A stretch of DNA of 64,000 bases from JBDOQU01 sp039839375 (GTDB taxonomy: Bacteria > Pseudomonadota > Alphaproteobacteria > DSM-16000 > Inquilinaceae). The position numbers and the translations under genes were made by a program. The number at the start of each line of letters is the position of its first letter. The stretch's first letter is position 1. Below, in pieces: positions 53,700 to 61,995 of the stretch. The notes below the pieces were generated by a model. That model was not told the origin of the DNA. It ran no database searches and saw only the letters and a program-made list of their open reading frames with translations. Location: the NCBI RefSeq assembly GCF_039839375.1, contig NZ_JBDOQU010000010.1:88680-152679 (forward strand), read 5' to 3'.

Positions 53700-54566
53700 C
53701 TAGGGCCAGTGCACGACCGGGGGCAGCGACATCAGGATGGCGTCGACATTGCCGCCGGTCTTGAGGCCGAAAGTCGTGCCGCGATCATAGAGCAGGTTGA
53801 ACTCGACATAGCGGCCCCGCCGCCGAAGCTGATGCTCACGCTGCTCGGGCGTCCAGGGACGATCCATGTGCCGCCGGACCAGTGCCGGATATACCTCCAG
53901 GAAGGCTTCTCCGACATCGCGGGTGAAGGCGAAATCGGCGTCCCAGTCGCCGCTGTCGAGATTGTCGTAGAAGATGCCCCCGATGCCCCGCGCCTCGTCC
54001 CGGTGCTTCAGGAAGAAATATTCGTCGCACCATTCCTTGAAGCGGGGGTAGTAGCCCGGATCGTGACGATCGCAGGCGGCCTTCAGCGCCGCGTGAAAAT
54101 CGGTCGTGTCCCTGTCGTCCGGGATCATCGGAGTAAGGTCCGCGCCGCCGCCGAACCAGCCCTTGCTGGTGACGATGTGGCGGGTGTTCATGTGGACGGC
54201 CGGGACGAGCGGGCTCTGCATATGGGCGACCAGGCTTATGCCGGCGGCCCAGAACGCGCCTTCCTCCGCCGCGCCGGGCATGGCCTTCCGGAATTCTTCC
54301 GAGAACGCGCCATGAACGATCGAGATGTTGACGCCCACCTTCTCGAACACCCGGCCCTTCATGACCGCCATCGTGCCGCCGCCGCCGCCGGGCCGATCCC
54401 AGCTCCTGCGTTCGAACCGGCCGGCCGGCCGGTCGGAAAGGGGGCCGGAGGCTTCGTCCTCCAGAGCCTCGAACGCCGCGCAGATGCGGTCGCGCAGGGC
54501 GGCAAACCACTCGGCGGCGCGCGCCTTCTGGTCTTCGGTCGGGATGGTCGGATGGGGATCTGTCAC
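53700..54566 (-). CDS. hemF: oxygen-dependent coproporphyrinogen III oxidase
   Basis: About 288 aa from GTG at 54566 (VTDPHPTIPTEDQKARAAEW), the usual family start; upstream in-frame ATGs at 54608 and 54632 would add 14 or 22 atypical residues. GVNISIVHG, SKGWFGGGADLTP, KEWCDEYFFLKHR and GRYVEFNLLYDRGTTFGLKTGG are HemF signatures. It decarboxylates coproporphyrinogen III to protoporphyrinogen IX using O2. It converges with the MoxR operon. Confidence 0.93.
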   Translation of the reverse strand: MTDPHPTIPTEDQKARAAEWFAALRDRICAAFEALEDEASGPLSDRPAGRFERRSWDRPGGGGGTMAVMKGRVFEKVGVNISIVHGAFSEEFRKAMPGAAEEGAFWAAGISLVAHMQSPLVPAVHMNTRHIVTSKGWFGGGADLTPMIPDDRDTTDFHAALKAACDRHDPGYYPRFKEWCDEYFFLKHRDEARGIGGIFYDNLDSGDWDADFAFTRDVGEAFLEVYPALVRRHMDRPWTPEQREHQLRRRGRYVEFNLLYDRGTTFGLKTGGNVDAILMSLPPVVHWP

Positions 54567-54654
54567 GGCGGTCGGTCCATGAAGACGGCGGAACGATGCC
54601 CGGTCCATAGCACCAAGCGACGACCCCACCAAGTCGGCGGTCGCCGCCTCGCCT

Positions 54655-54715
54655 CCTCATGGTGAGCCCGTCGAACCATGTGGGCGCCGACCCTTCGACT
54701 GGCTCAGGGTAAGGA
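54655..54715 (-). repeat. family B interspersed repeat, copy 2
   Basis: Inverted relative to copy 1: CCTCATGGTGAGCCCGTCGA, then CCTTCGACTGGCTCAGGGTA. It lies in the region between hemF and the outer-membrane protein gene and is non-coding. Confidence 0.8.
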
Positions 54716-54760
54716 GTCTTCTCAGAAGGGGGAATGTTTCCCAACGGCCCCAACGGAAAC

Positions 54761-54788
54761 GGCCCGCCCCTTCCGGAAGGGGCGGGCC
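54761..54788 (-). terminator. 28-bp perfect palindrome downstream of the outer-membrane protein gene
   Basis: GGCCCGCCCCTTCC-GGAAGGGGCGGGCC, a perfect GC-rich inverted repeat placed 24 nt after the stop codon at 54813. On the minus strand it is followed by GTTTCCGTT, so only a weak U-tract is present. A transcription terminator is the simplest reading. Confidence 0.7.
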
Positions 54789-54812
54789 GGCCGTTATTGG
54801 AGGCTTCAAACC

Positions 54813-55379
54813 CTAGAAGTTGAAGCCGACGCCCAGATTGTAGGCGAAGGTGCCGTCGTCGATCGCGCTGTCGGCGTCGCCGGCGTCGTCGAACAGGAAC
54901 TGATATTCCGCCTGGCCGAAGATGAAGGTCTTCGGGTTCACGTAATAGCGGACACCGACCTCCGGTCCGGCGATGAAGGATTCGCTGACGCCGTCGCCGT
55001 AGATATAGCCGATATTGGCGCCGACCCACGGCTTCCAGGCGCCGAGGTCGAAATTGTAGAGCGCGCCGAGCCTGGTGGAGCCGTTGACGTTGGTCCCGTT
55101 GTTGAAGTCGGAATAATTCAGCGACTGGCGCAGATTCAACATGATGGCGTCGGTGACGTAGTAGCCGAGGCTACCGGCGATGCCGAAGGAACCAGCGTTG
55201 AAGTCCTGGTTGTTGCCGCCGGTACCCGACAGCGTGGCTTCCCAATCTCCTTGCTGGCCGCCATAGACGAATTCCGAACCGGTGATGCGGGTATCGCGTT
55301 CCGGCATCGGCTCCGCCGATTGCGCCATCGCCATGGTCGGCGCTGCCACGATGGCGGCGGCGAGAATCAGTTTCTTCAT
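54813..55379 (-). CDS. outer-membrane beta-barrel protein
   Basis: 188 aa from ATG at 55379 with GGAGAA upstream. Signal peptide MKKLILAAAIVAAPTMAMAQ, then about eight alternating beta-strands (FGIAGSLGYYVTDAIMLNLRQSL, KPWVGANIGYIYGDG, VGVRYYVNPKTFIFGQAEYQFLF) and a terminal Phe (GVGFNF), the BAM insertion signal. Small OmpX/OmpW-size barrel; no specific function can be assigned. Confidence 0.82.
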   Translation of the reverse strand: MKKLILAAAIVAAPTMAMAQSAEPMPERDTRITGSEFVYGGQQGDWEATLSGTGGNNQDFNAGSFGIAGSLGYYVTDAIMLNLRQSLNYSDFNNGTNVNGSTRLGALYNFDLGAWKPWVGANIGYIYGDGVSESFIAGPEVGVRYYVNPKTFIFGQAEYQFLFDDAGDADSAIDDGTFAYNLGVGFNF

Positions 55380-55491
55380 AACGTTCTCCAAACTGCAGGG
55401 GAGCTATAGCTTTCTTTGGCTGAAAAACCCTTCAGCTCTCACGGAATGATGAACGTTGAAAATTGGTTCCGACCGGAACATTAAAAAAATG

Positions 55492-55956
55492 TCATGTTGG
55501 TTCCGGCGCTTCCCGGACCGCAAGCTGACGCTGCGCCTCGCCCAGCGCCATGGCGGCCGCCAAAGCGACGTTCAGCGACCGGAATCCGGCGCGGAGCGGG
55601 ATGACGAGCCGGGCGTCCGCGGCGTCGTGAACGTCTTCCGGCACCCCGGCGCTTTCCCGGCCGACCAGCAGGCGGTCGTCGGGCTGGAACATGAACGCCG
55701 TGTAGGGAATCGCCGCCGCCGTCGTCAGCAGGACGAGCCGCCCTTCATGCGGCGCCTCTCGATAGGCCAGCCAGCCCGGCCAGCGCCGCCGGTCGAGTGC
55801 GTCGAGATAGTCCATGCCCGCGCGCTTCAGCCGACGGTCGTCGAGCAGGAAGCCGCACGGCTCCACGATGTCGATCCCGACGCCCAGGCAGGCCGCCAGG
55901 CGCATCATCGCGCCCGCGTTCTGGGGGATGTCCGGCTGATAGAGAACGAGGCGCAT
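55492..55956 (-). CDS. trmL: tRNA (cytidine(34)-2'-O)-methyltransferase
   Basis: 154 aa from ATG at 55956; the longer open frame upstream has low-complexity Pro/Arg sequence. SPOUT-fold motifs: MRLVLYQPDIPQNAGAMMRL near the start, FLLDDRRLKRAGMDYLD, LLVGRESAGVPEDVHD and the knot SLNVALAAAMALGEAQRQL. It 2'-O-methylates the wobble base of leucine tRNAs. It diverges from petA. Confidence 0.9.
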   Translation of the reverse strand: MRLVLYQPDIPQNAGAMMRLAACLGVGIDIVEPCGFLLDDRRLKRAGMDYLDALDRRRWPGWLAYREAPHEGRLVLLTTAAAIPYTAFMFQPDDRLLVGRESAGVPEDVHDAADARLVIPLRAGFRSLNVALAAAMALGEAQRQLAVREAPEPT

Positions 55957-56166
55957 GGCGGGTTCCGGCGGCAAGGGCGGCGGGGGCGCGACATTGTGGC
56001 GGTGTTTCACGGTTTGCAAGCGCTCGCCGGGCGATGTATATGCACCCCGTCGCGCGCCGGAGGGGCTTCGCCCGCGCGGCTTCGCGCGTTCCGGACCTTT
56101 GGGAGGGTCCAAGCCTCGCGCGGATACCATCTTAGAGGTTCACCCGACCGAGGATATTCAAGAGCG

Positions 56167-56718
56167 ATGGCGGACATCACCCATCCGGACAAGCGAGAAG
56201 ACGAAGGCGAATCGCGCCGCGACTTCCTCTATCTCGCGACCGCGGCCACCGGCGCCGTTGGCCTGGCGGCTTTCGCATGGCCGCTGATCGACAGCATGAA
56301 TCCGGCGGCCGACACGCTGGCGCTGGCCTCCATCGAGATCGACCTGTCGCCCCTGACCGTGGGCCAGTCGATCACCGTCACCTGGCGCGGCAAGCCGGTC
56401 TTCATCCGCCGGCAGACGCCGGAGGAGATCGAGGCGGCGAAGGCGGTGGACGTCGCCACCCTGCGCGATCCGCAGACCTATGACGAACGCACGATCAATC
56501 CGGAATATCTGGTGATGGTCGGTGTCTGCACGCATCTGGGCTGCATCCCGCTGGGCCAGAAGCCGAGCGATCCCAAGGGCAACTACAATGGCTGGTTCTG
56601 CCCCTGCCACGGGTCGCACTACGACACCGCCGGGCGCGTCCGCCAGGGGCCCGCGCCGGCCAACCTGGAAGTGCCGCCCTACGAGTTCATCGAGGACGCC
56701 CGGATCCGTATCGGCTGA
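56167..56718 (+). CDS. petA: ubiquinol-cytochrome c reductase iron-sulfur subunit (Rieske)
   Basis: 183 aa from ATG at 56167. The N-terminus has the twin-Arg-like SRRDFLYLATAATGAVGLA anchor. The [2Fe-2S] ligands lie in CTHLGC and CPCHGSHYD, with two Cys and two His. It carries electrons from ubiquinol to cytochrome c1 in the bc1 complex. The petA-petB-petC order is kept; 35 nt separate it from petB. Confidence 0.95.
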   Translation: MADITHPDKREDEGESRRDFLYLATAATGAVGLAAFAWPLIDSMNPAADTLALASIEIDLSPLTVGQSITVTWRGKPVFIRRQTPEEIEAAKAVDVATLRDPQTYDERTINPEYLVMVGVCTHLGCIPLGQKPSDPKGNYNGWFCPCHGSHYDTAGRVRQGPAPANLEVPPYEFIEDARIRIG

Positions 56719-56753
56719 CGCCGGCTGAAGAAGCCTTGAGGGGAGAGAGGGTC

Positions 56754-58067
56754 ATGGCGCACGCCGAGCCCAGCAATTTCAAGAATCCAGTGATCAGGTG
56801 GGTCGATCATCGACTGCCGATCTTCACGATGATGAACAAGGAGTACGGGGCGTATCCGACGCCGCGAAACTTCAACTATTTCTGGAACTTCGGCGCGCTC
56901 GCCATGATCGTGCTGGTGACGATGATCGTCACCGGCATCTTCCTGTCGATGCATTATACCGCCCATGTGGACCACGCCTTCGAAAGCGTCGAGCGCATCA
57001 TGCGCGACGTGAACTATGGCTGGCTGATGCGCTACATCCACATGAACGGCGCGTCGATGTTCTTCATCGTCGTCTATATCCACATCTTCCGCGGCGTCTA
57101 TTACGGCTCCTACAAGAAGCCGCGAGAGCTGCTGTGGATCCTCGGCGTGGTCATCCTGCTGCTGATGATGGCGACGGCGTTCATGGGCTACGTGCTGCCC
57201 TGGGGCCAGATGAGCTTCTGGGGCGCGACCGTCATCACCAACCTGTTCTCGGCCATACCTTTGGTCGGCGATTCGATCGTGACCTGGCTGTGGGGCGGCT
57301 TCTCCGTCGCCAACCCGACGCTCAACCGCTTCTTCTCGCTGCACTACCTGCTGCCCTTCGTGATCGTGGCGGTCGTCTTCCTCCACGTCGCGGCGCTGCA
57401 TGTCCATGGTTCCAGCAATCCGCTGGGCATCGAGCCGAAGGGGCCGAAGGACACGATCCCGTTCCACCCGTACTACACGGTGAAGGACAGCTTCGGCACG
57501 GCGGTCTTCCTGATCTTCTTCGCGCTGTTCGTCTTCTTCGCGCCGAACTATATGGGCCATCCGGACAACTACATCCCGGCCAACCCGCTGGTGACGCCGC
57601 CGCACATCGTGCCCGAATGGTACTTCCTGCCGTTCTACGCGATCCTGCGGGCCATCACTTTCGACATCACGATCCCGTTCACCGGCATCACCCTGATCGA
57701 GGCCAAGTTCGGCGGCGTGCTGGCGATGTTCGGGTCGATCGCGATGCTTCTGGTCCTGCCCTGGCTGGACACGTCGCCGATCCGGTCGGCTAAGTTCCGG
57801 CCGATCTACCGGCAGTTCATCATTCTTCTGGTGATCGACTTCCTGATCCTGGGTTATGTCGGCGGCAAGCCGGCGGAGCAGCCCTACATCTTGATCGGCC
57901 AGTTCGCGACGGCGTGGTACTTCATCCACTTCCTGATCGTGACCCCGCTCGTCGGCAAGCTGGAGCGGCCGCTGCCGCTGCCCAGGAGCATCAGCGAGGC
58001 CGTCCTGAAGAAGGGAGGCGGGCCGGTCAAGGGCGCCGCCGCCGCGAAGCCGATGGAGAAAGCGTAA
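56754..58067 (+). CDS. petB: cytochrome b of the bc1 complex
   Basis: 437 aa from ATG at 56754, with GGGGAGAGAGG upstream. Eight or more membrane helices; the four heme-ligating His lie in helices B and D (MHYTAHVDHAFESVERIM, HMNGASMFFIVVYIHIFRG, SLHYLLPFVIVAVVFLHVAALHVHG). The PEWY motif of the Qo site is in VPEWYFLPFYAILRA. It oxidises ubiquinol and recycles one electron. Confidence 0.96.
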   Translation: MAHAEPSNFKNPVIRWVDHRLPIFTMMNKEYGAYPTPRNFNYFWNFGALAMIVLVTMIVTGIFLSMHYTAHVDHAFESVERIMRDVNYGWLMRYIHMNGASMFFIVVYIHIFRGVYYGSYKKPRELLWILGVVILLLMMATAFMGYVLPWGQMSFWGATVITNLFSAIPLVGDSIVTWLWGGFSVANPTLNRFFSLHYLLPFVIVAVVFLHVAALHVHGSSNPLGIEPKGPKDTIPFHPYYTVKDSFGTAVFLIFFALFVFFAPNYMGHPDNYIPANPLVTPPHIVPEWYFLPFYAILRAITFDITIPFTGITLIEAKFGGVLAMFGSIAMLLVLPWLDTSPIRSAKFRPIYRQFIILLVIDFLILGYVGGKPAEQPYILIGQFATAWYFIHFLIVTPLVGKLERPLPLPRSISEAVLKKGGGPVKGAAAAKPMEKA

Positions 58068-58071
58068 AGCC

Positions 58072-58851
58072 ATGCGAGCCATTAAGTCAGCGGCCGTCAC
58101 CGCCGCGCTTGCCATCGCAGTCGGGTTCGGCGCCTTCGGTTCGGAGGCCCGCGCGGCCGGCGAGGCGCCGGAGCCGCCGTCCCAGGACTGGACCTTCAAC
58201 GGCGTCTTCGGCACCTTCGACAAGGCTGCCGCCCAACGCGGGCTCCAGGTCTATATGGAAGTCTGTTCGACCTGTCATTCGCTGGACCTCGTCGCTTACC
58301 GGAACCTCGCCGACCTCGGCTTCAACGAGGATGAGGTGAAGGCGATCGCCGCCCGCTACGTCGTCACCGACGGGCCGGACGAGAATGGCGAGATGTTCGA
58401 ACGGCCGGGGCTTCCGGCAGACTCCTTCGTCGGGCCGTTCCCGAACGAGCAGGCGGCCCGCGCGGCGAATGGCGGCGCGTTGCCGCCCGACCTGTCGCTG
58501 ATCACCAAGGCGCGGGAAGGCGGCGCCGACTACGTCTACAGCTTCCTGTTGGGCTTCGGAGAGCCGCCGGAGGACGCCACTCTGCTGCCCGGCCAGTACT
58601 GGAACGAATATTATCCGGGCCACGCGGTCGCGATGCCGGACATCCTGATGGAAGGCGGCGTGGAGTTCGCCGACGGCACGCCGGCGACGGTGGAGAACCA
58701 GGCCTGGGCCGTGACCAACTTCCTGGCCTGGGCCGCTCAGCCGGAGCTTGAGGAACGCAAGCAGATGGGCGTGAAGGTGGTGCTGTTCCTGATCGTCTTC
58801 AGCGGCATGATGTATGCCGTGAAGCGCAAGGTGTGGGCCGACCTGCACTAA
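58072..58851 (+). CDS. petC: cytochrome c1
   Basis: 259 aa. Signal peptide, then the heme-binding C65-X2-C68-H69 motif in EVCSTCHSL and the axial-Met region YPGHAVAMPDILMEGG. A C-terminal membrane anchor ends the protein (MGVKVVLFLIVFSGMMYAV). It passes electrons to cytochrome c in the periplasm. Only 4 nt separate it from petB. A clear terminator follows. Confidence 0.95.
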   Translation: MRAIKSAAVTAALAIAVGFGAFGSEARAAGEAPEPPSQDWTFNGVFGTFDKAAAQRGLQVYMEVCSTCHSLDLVAYRNLADLGFNEDEVKAIAARYVVTDGPDENGEMFERPGLPADSFVGPFPNEQAARAANGGALPPDLSLITKAREGGADYVYSFLLGFGEPPEDATLLPGQYWNEYYPGHAVAMPDILMEGGVEFADGTPATVENQAWAVTNFLAWAAQPELEERKQMGVKVVLFLIVFSGMMYAVKRKVWADLH

Positions 58852-58882
58852 GCATCGCCATTCCTTCGGGATTCGGAAATGA

Positions 58883-58910
58883 GGGCCATCCGGGAACGGG
58901 TGGCCCTTTT
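58883..58910 (+). terminator. Rho-independent terminator of petABC
   Basis: Stem GGGCCA (58883-58888) and TGGCCC (58901-58906) with an inner CCG/CGG, followed by TTTT. It lies 31 nt after the petC stop. Confidence 0.8.
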
Positions 58911-58940
58911 CCGTTTCCGGGCGCGTGATAGGCTGGCGCC

Positions 58941-60617
58941 ATGAGCGCCGCCGATTCTCCTGCTCCCTATCCGGAGCGCACCGCCGGATCGAATTTCTTC
59001 GATCTCGACGACGCGCTTCGCCGTCATCTGGCGCGGCGGTCGCCGGAGCTTCTTGCCAGGAACGAAACCCGGCTTTCAGATTTCGGCGGTTGGGCCGGAG
59101 GGAAGCTGGAGGAGCAGGCCGCCTACACCGACCGCCATGCGCCGCCCCGGCTGGAGGTGACGGATCGCGACGGCGGGCTGTCCAGCCGCGTCATCCTCAA
59201 TCCGGCCTACCGCGACTGCCATGCCGAAGCCTACCGGCGCGGCGCGATCGGGCTTTGCTTCGGCCCCAAGGCGGAGCCGCATCTCCTCTCCTTCGCCTTC
59301 GGCTATCTCCTCTCGATGGCCGACATCTCCATCCATTGCCCGGTGACAATGACCGGCGCGGTCGCCCATGTGCTGGAGCGCATGGCGCCGGCGGAGATCC
59401 GCGGCCGCTACCTACCCGAGCTCGTCCGGATGGACGGGAAGGCCCTGTCCGGCGGTACCTGGGCGACGGAGCGGCATGGCGGGTCGGATATCGGGGCGAC
59501 GACGACGCGCGCCGTGGGTACGGACGGCGGCTGGCGGCTCCACGGGCTCAAATGGTTCACCAGCAACGCCGGATCGGGACTGGCCCTGGCGACGGCTCGA
59601 CCGGACGGCGCGCCGAGGGGCGGCAAGGGGCTCGGCTGCTATCTCGTCCCCGGCCATCTGCCGGGCGGCGAGCCCAACGCCTACAATATCCGCCGGCTGA
59701 AGGAGAAACTGGGCACGCGCGGCCTGCCGACCGGGGAGATCGAACTTGAGGGCGCGTTCGGCGTGGAGGTGGCGGGACCGCCCGACGGCCTGCGGGCCAT
59801 GATGGCGGCGCTGGAATACAGCCGCGTCCACAACGCCTTCGGGGCCGCCGGCCTCCAGGCGCGCGCGCTTCTGGAAGCGGCATGCTGGGCGATCCACCGG
59901 CGGGCGTTCGGCCGGCCGATCGCGAATTATCCCATGGTCCGCGAAGCGCTGCTGGACATCGCCATGGAGCATGAGGCGTCGACCGCGCTGGCGGTCGAAA
60001 GCGGCCTCGCCTTCGACGAGGCGGAGCGGCGCGAGGACGCCATTCCCTGGCTGCGGACGGTGACAGCGCTGGCGAAATACCGGACGGCGGAACAGGCGGT
60101 CCGGTCCTCGGTGCGTGCGGTCGAACTGGTGGGCGGCAACGGCTATACGGAGGAATGGCCGACGGCGCGACTCTATCGCGACGCTCTTGTGACCGCGGTC
60201 TGGGAAGGGCCGGCCAACATCCAGGCGCTGGAGCTTCTGCGCGCGACGACGGGGCGGCTGCCGGGGGATTATGCCTTTGTCGAGCGGGTGACGGCGGCGC
60301 TGGAGAGCGCGCCCGATCGGCTGACGGACGCAGTCGCGACGATCCGCGAGGGGCTGTCGGAGGTCACGGCCGCCATCGCCCGACTGCGAGCCCGCCCGGA
60401 GGAGGGGCCAAGGGTTGGGCGACGGCTGCTCGACCGCATGAGCGACCTGCTCGCGGCCGCGCTGCTGGTGGAGGCGGCGAGGAACGACGAGCGGCTGGCG
60501 CTTCTGGCCGGACGGTTCGTGCACCGCCATCTCGGCGGGGCGGGGAGTCTTCTGGACGATGACCCCGCGCTCACCGCCTTCGACATGATTTTCCCGAGGA
60601 TCGAGAGGACCGGATGA
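58941..60617 (+). CDS. AidB-like acyl-CoA dehydrogenase family protein
   Basis: 558 aa. FAD-binding region with DISIHCPVTMTGAVAHVLERM, GTWATERHGGSDIGATTTRA and LKWFTSNAGSGLALATARP; the helical C-terminal domain has YSRVHNAFGAAGLQARAL and VELVGGNGYTEEWPTARLYRDA, as in AidB and related enzymes. AidB responds to DNA alkylation; its substrate is unclear. The stop overlaps the next ATG by 4 nt. Confidence 0.88.
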   Translation: MSAADSPAPYPERTAGSNFFDLDDALRRHLARRSPELLARNETRLSDFGGWAGGKLEEQAAYTDRHAPPRLEVTDRDGGLSSRVILNPAYRDCHAEAYRRGAIGLCFGPKAEPHLLSFAFGYLLSMADISIHCPVTMTGAVAHVLERMAPAEIRGRYLPELVRMDGKALSGGTWATERHGGSDIGATTTRAVGTDGGWRLHGLKWFTSNAGSGLALATARPDGAPRGGKGLGCYLVPGHLPGGEPNAYNIRRLKEKLGTRGLPTGEIELEGAFGVEVAGPPDGLRAMMAALEYSRVHNAFGAAGLQARALLEAACWAIHRRAFGRPIANYPMVREALLDIAMEHEASTALAVESGLAFDEAERREDAIPWLRTVTALAKYRTAEQAVRSSVRAVELVGGNGYTEEWPTARLYRDALVTAVWEGPANIQALELLRATTGRLPGDYAFVERVTAALESAPDRLTDAVATIREGLSEVTAAIARLRARPEEGPRVGRRLLDRMSDLLAAALLVEAARNDERLALLAGRFVHRHLGGAGSLLDDDPALTAFDMIFPRIERTG

Positions 60618-61165
60618 AAGATATCGAGACGCTGCTGGATTTCTGGTTCGAGGAGACGCCGCCGGAGAAGCTGTTCGCCAGGGACGATTCCTTCGATGCG
60701 GCGATCCGCGACCGCTTCGGCGCGCTGACGGAACGCGCCGCCGCCGGCGCGTTCGCCGATTGGGGCCGGACCGCCAGGGGTTCGGTCGCGCTCTGCCTGC
60801 TGCTCGACCAGTTCCCGCGCAATCTCCATCGCGGCACGCCCCGCGCCTTCGCGACCGACCCGATGGCGCGCGCCGTCGCCCGGAACGCCATCGATTCGAA
60901 GCTGGACCTGTCGCCGGACCTCACCGACCGGCACCGCGTCTTCCTCTATCTGCCGTTCGAGCATAGCGAGGATCTCTGGGACCAGTTGATTTGTGTCGGG
61001 CTTTTCCGGGCGCGGGTCGAGGATCAGGGATTCATGGAGTACGCGCTGGGCCATCTGGCCATCATCCAGCGCTTCGGCCGCTTCCCGCACCGGAACGAGG
61101 CGCTGGGGCGCGCGACGAATGCGGAGGAAGCCGCCTTCCTCAAGACGCCGGGGTCCAGCTATTGA
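60614..61165 (+). CDS. DUF924 family protein
   Basis: 183 aa, all-helical. DUF924 signatures: LLDFWFEETPPEKLFARDDSFDAAIRDRF (abridged: DFWFEE, DAAIRDRF), ALCLLLDQFPRNLHRGTP, and YLPFEHSEDL and FPHRNEALGRATNAEE. The function is unknown. It is translationally coupled to both neighbours (ATGA and TTGA overlaps). Confidence 0.9.
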   Translation: MKDIETLLDFWFEETPPEKLFARDDSFDAAIRDRFGALTERAAAGAFADWGRTARGSVALCLLLDQFPRNLHRGTPRAFATDPMARAVARNAIDSKLDLSPDLTDRHRVFLYLPFEHSEDLWDQLICVGLFRARVEDQGFMEYALGHLAIIQRFGRFPHRNEALGRATNAEEAAFLKTPGSSY

Positions 61166-61980
61166 CCGCCCCACCAGCCTTCGACGGCGTCGATCACCTG
61201 CTGGTCGGCGTGGCCGACCTGGAGCGGGCGCGGTCGGCCTGGGAACGGCTCGGCTTCACCGTCACGCCGCGCGGCCGGCATGTCGGCTGGGGCACGGCGA
61301 ACTACTGCGTGATGTTCGGGATCGACTATATCGAGCTGCTCGGCATCGTCGACCCGGCGCAGCACGTCCAGGGGCTGGACCGGTTCCTGGAGCGGGAGGG
61401 CGAAGGCACGCTCGGCCTCGCCTTCGGGACGGACGATGCCGATCGGACCTTCCGGGCGTTCGATCGGGCCGGCATCGCCGGCGATCTGCCGAAGCGGCTG
61501 GGCCGGATGCTGGAACTGCCGGAAGGCGACGTGCGGCCGGAATTCGACCTCATCCATCCGCGCGAGGCGGGGGCGCTGGGCGTCAACGGCTTCGTCTGCC
61601 GGCACCGGACGCCGGAACTAATCCGCCGCGCGGAATGGCTGGACCACCCGAACGGCGCGGAAGGGATCGCCTCCCTGACCCTCGCCGTGACCGATCCCGC
61701 GACGGTGGCCGGACGCTATCTCGCGCTGCTGGGCGAAGGGGCGGTGGGGGAGGATGGCGAAGGCTGGACGATCGCCGCCGGCCCGCACCGCATCCTCCTC
61801 CGCTTTGGCGCCGCCCCTGCCGGCGAGATCATAGAGACGAGGATCACCTGCCGGGATCTGGACCGCGCCGCCGCCCTGCTGGCGGAAGCGGAAATCTCCC
61901 ACGAACGCGCCGGCCAGCTGATCGCCGTCGACCCTGCCGCCGCGACCGGCGTGCGGCTGTTCCTGACGGAAGGGGGCTGA
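61162..61980 (+). CDS. VOC-superfamily glyoxalase-like domain protein
   Basis: 272 aa from TTG at 61162, which overlaps the DUF924 TGA. FDGVDHLLVGVADLERARSAWERLGFTVTPRG and CVMFGIDYIELLGIVDP (abridged) are the first beta-alpha-beta-beta-beta modules with the glyoxalase-like_2 pattern; a second module follows at about residue 160. Metal-dependent enzymes of this fold do isomerase, dioxygenase or resistance reactions; the substrate is unknown. Confidence 0.82.
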   Translation: MTAPPAFDGVDHLLVGVADLERARSAWERLGFTVTPRGRHVGWGTANYCVMFGIDYIELLGIVDPAQHVQGLDRFLEREGEGTLGLAFGTDDADRTFRAFDRAGIAGDLPKRLGRMLELPEGDVRPEFDLIHPREAGALGVNGFVCRHRTPELIRRAEWLDHPNGAEGIASLTLAVTDPATVAGRYLALLGEGAVGEDGEGWTIAAGPHRILLRFGAAPAGEIIETRITCRDLDRAAALLAEAEISHERAGQLIAVDPAAATGVRLFLTEGG

Positions 61981-61995
61981 CGGGAAGGCCGCCGT

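Noticed and set aside
55466..55479. GTTCCG-AC-CGGAAC inverted repeat next to a run of A
   Set aside because: The A-run lies on the wrong side for a trmL terminator, and the arms are short; a weak terminator or chance palindrome.
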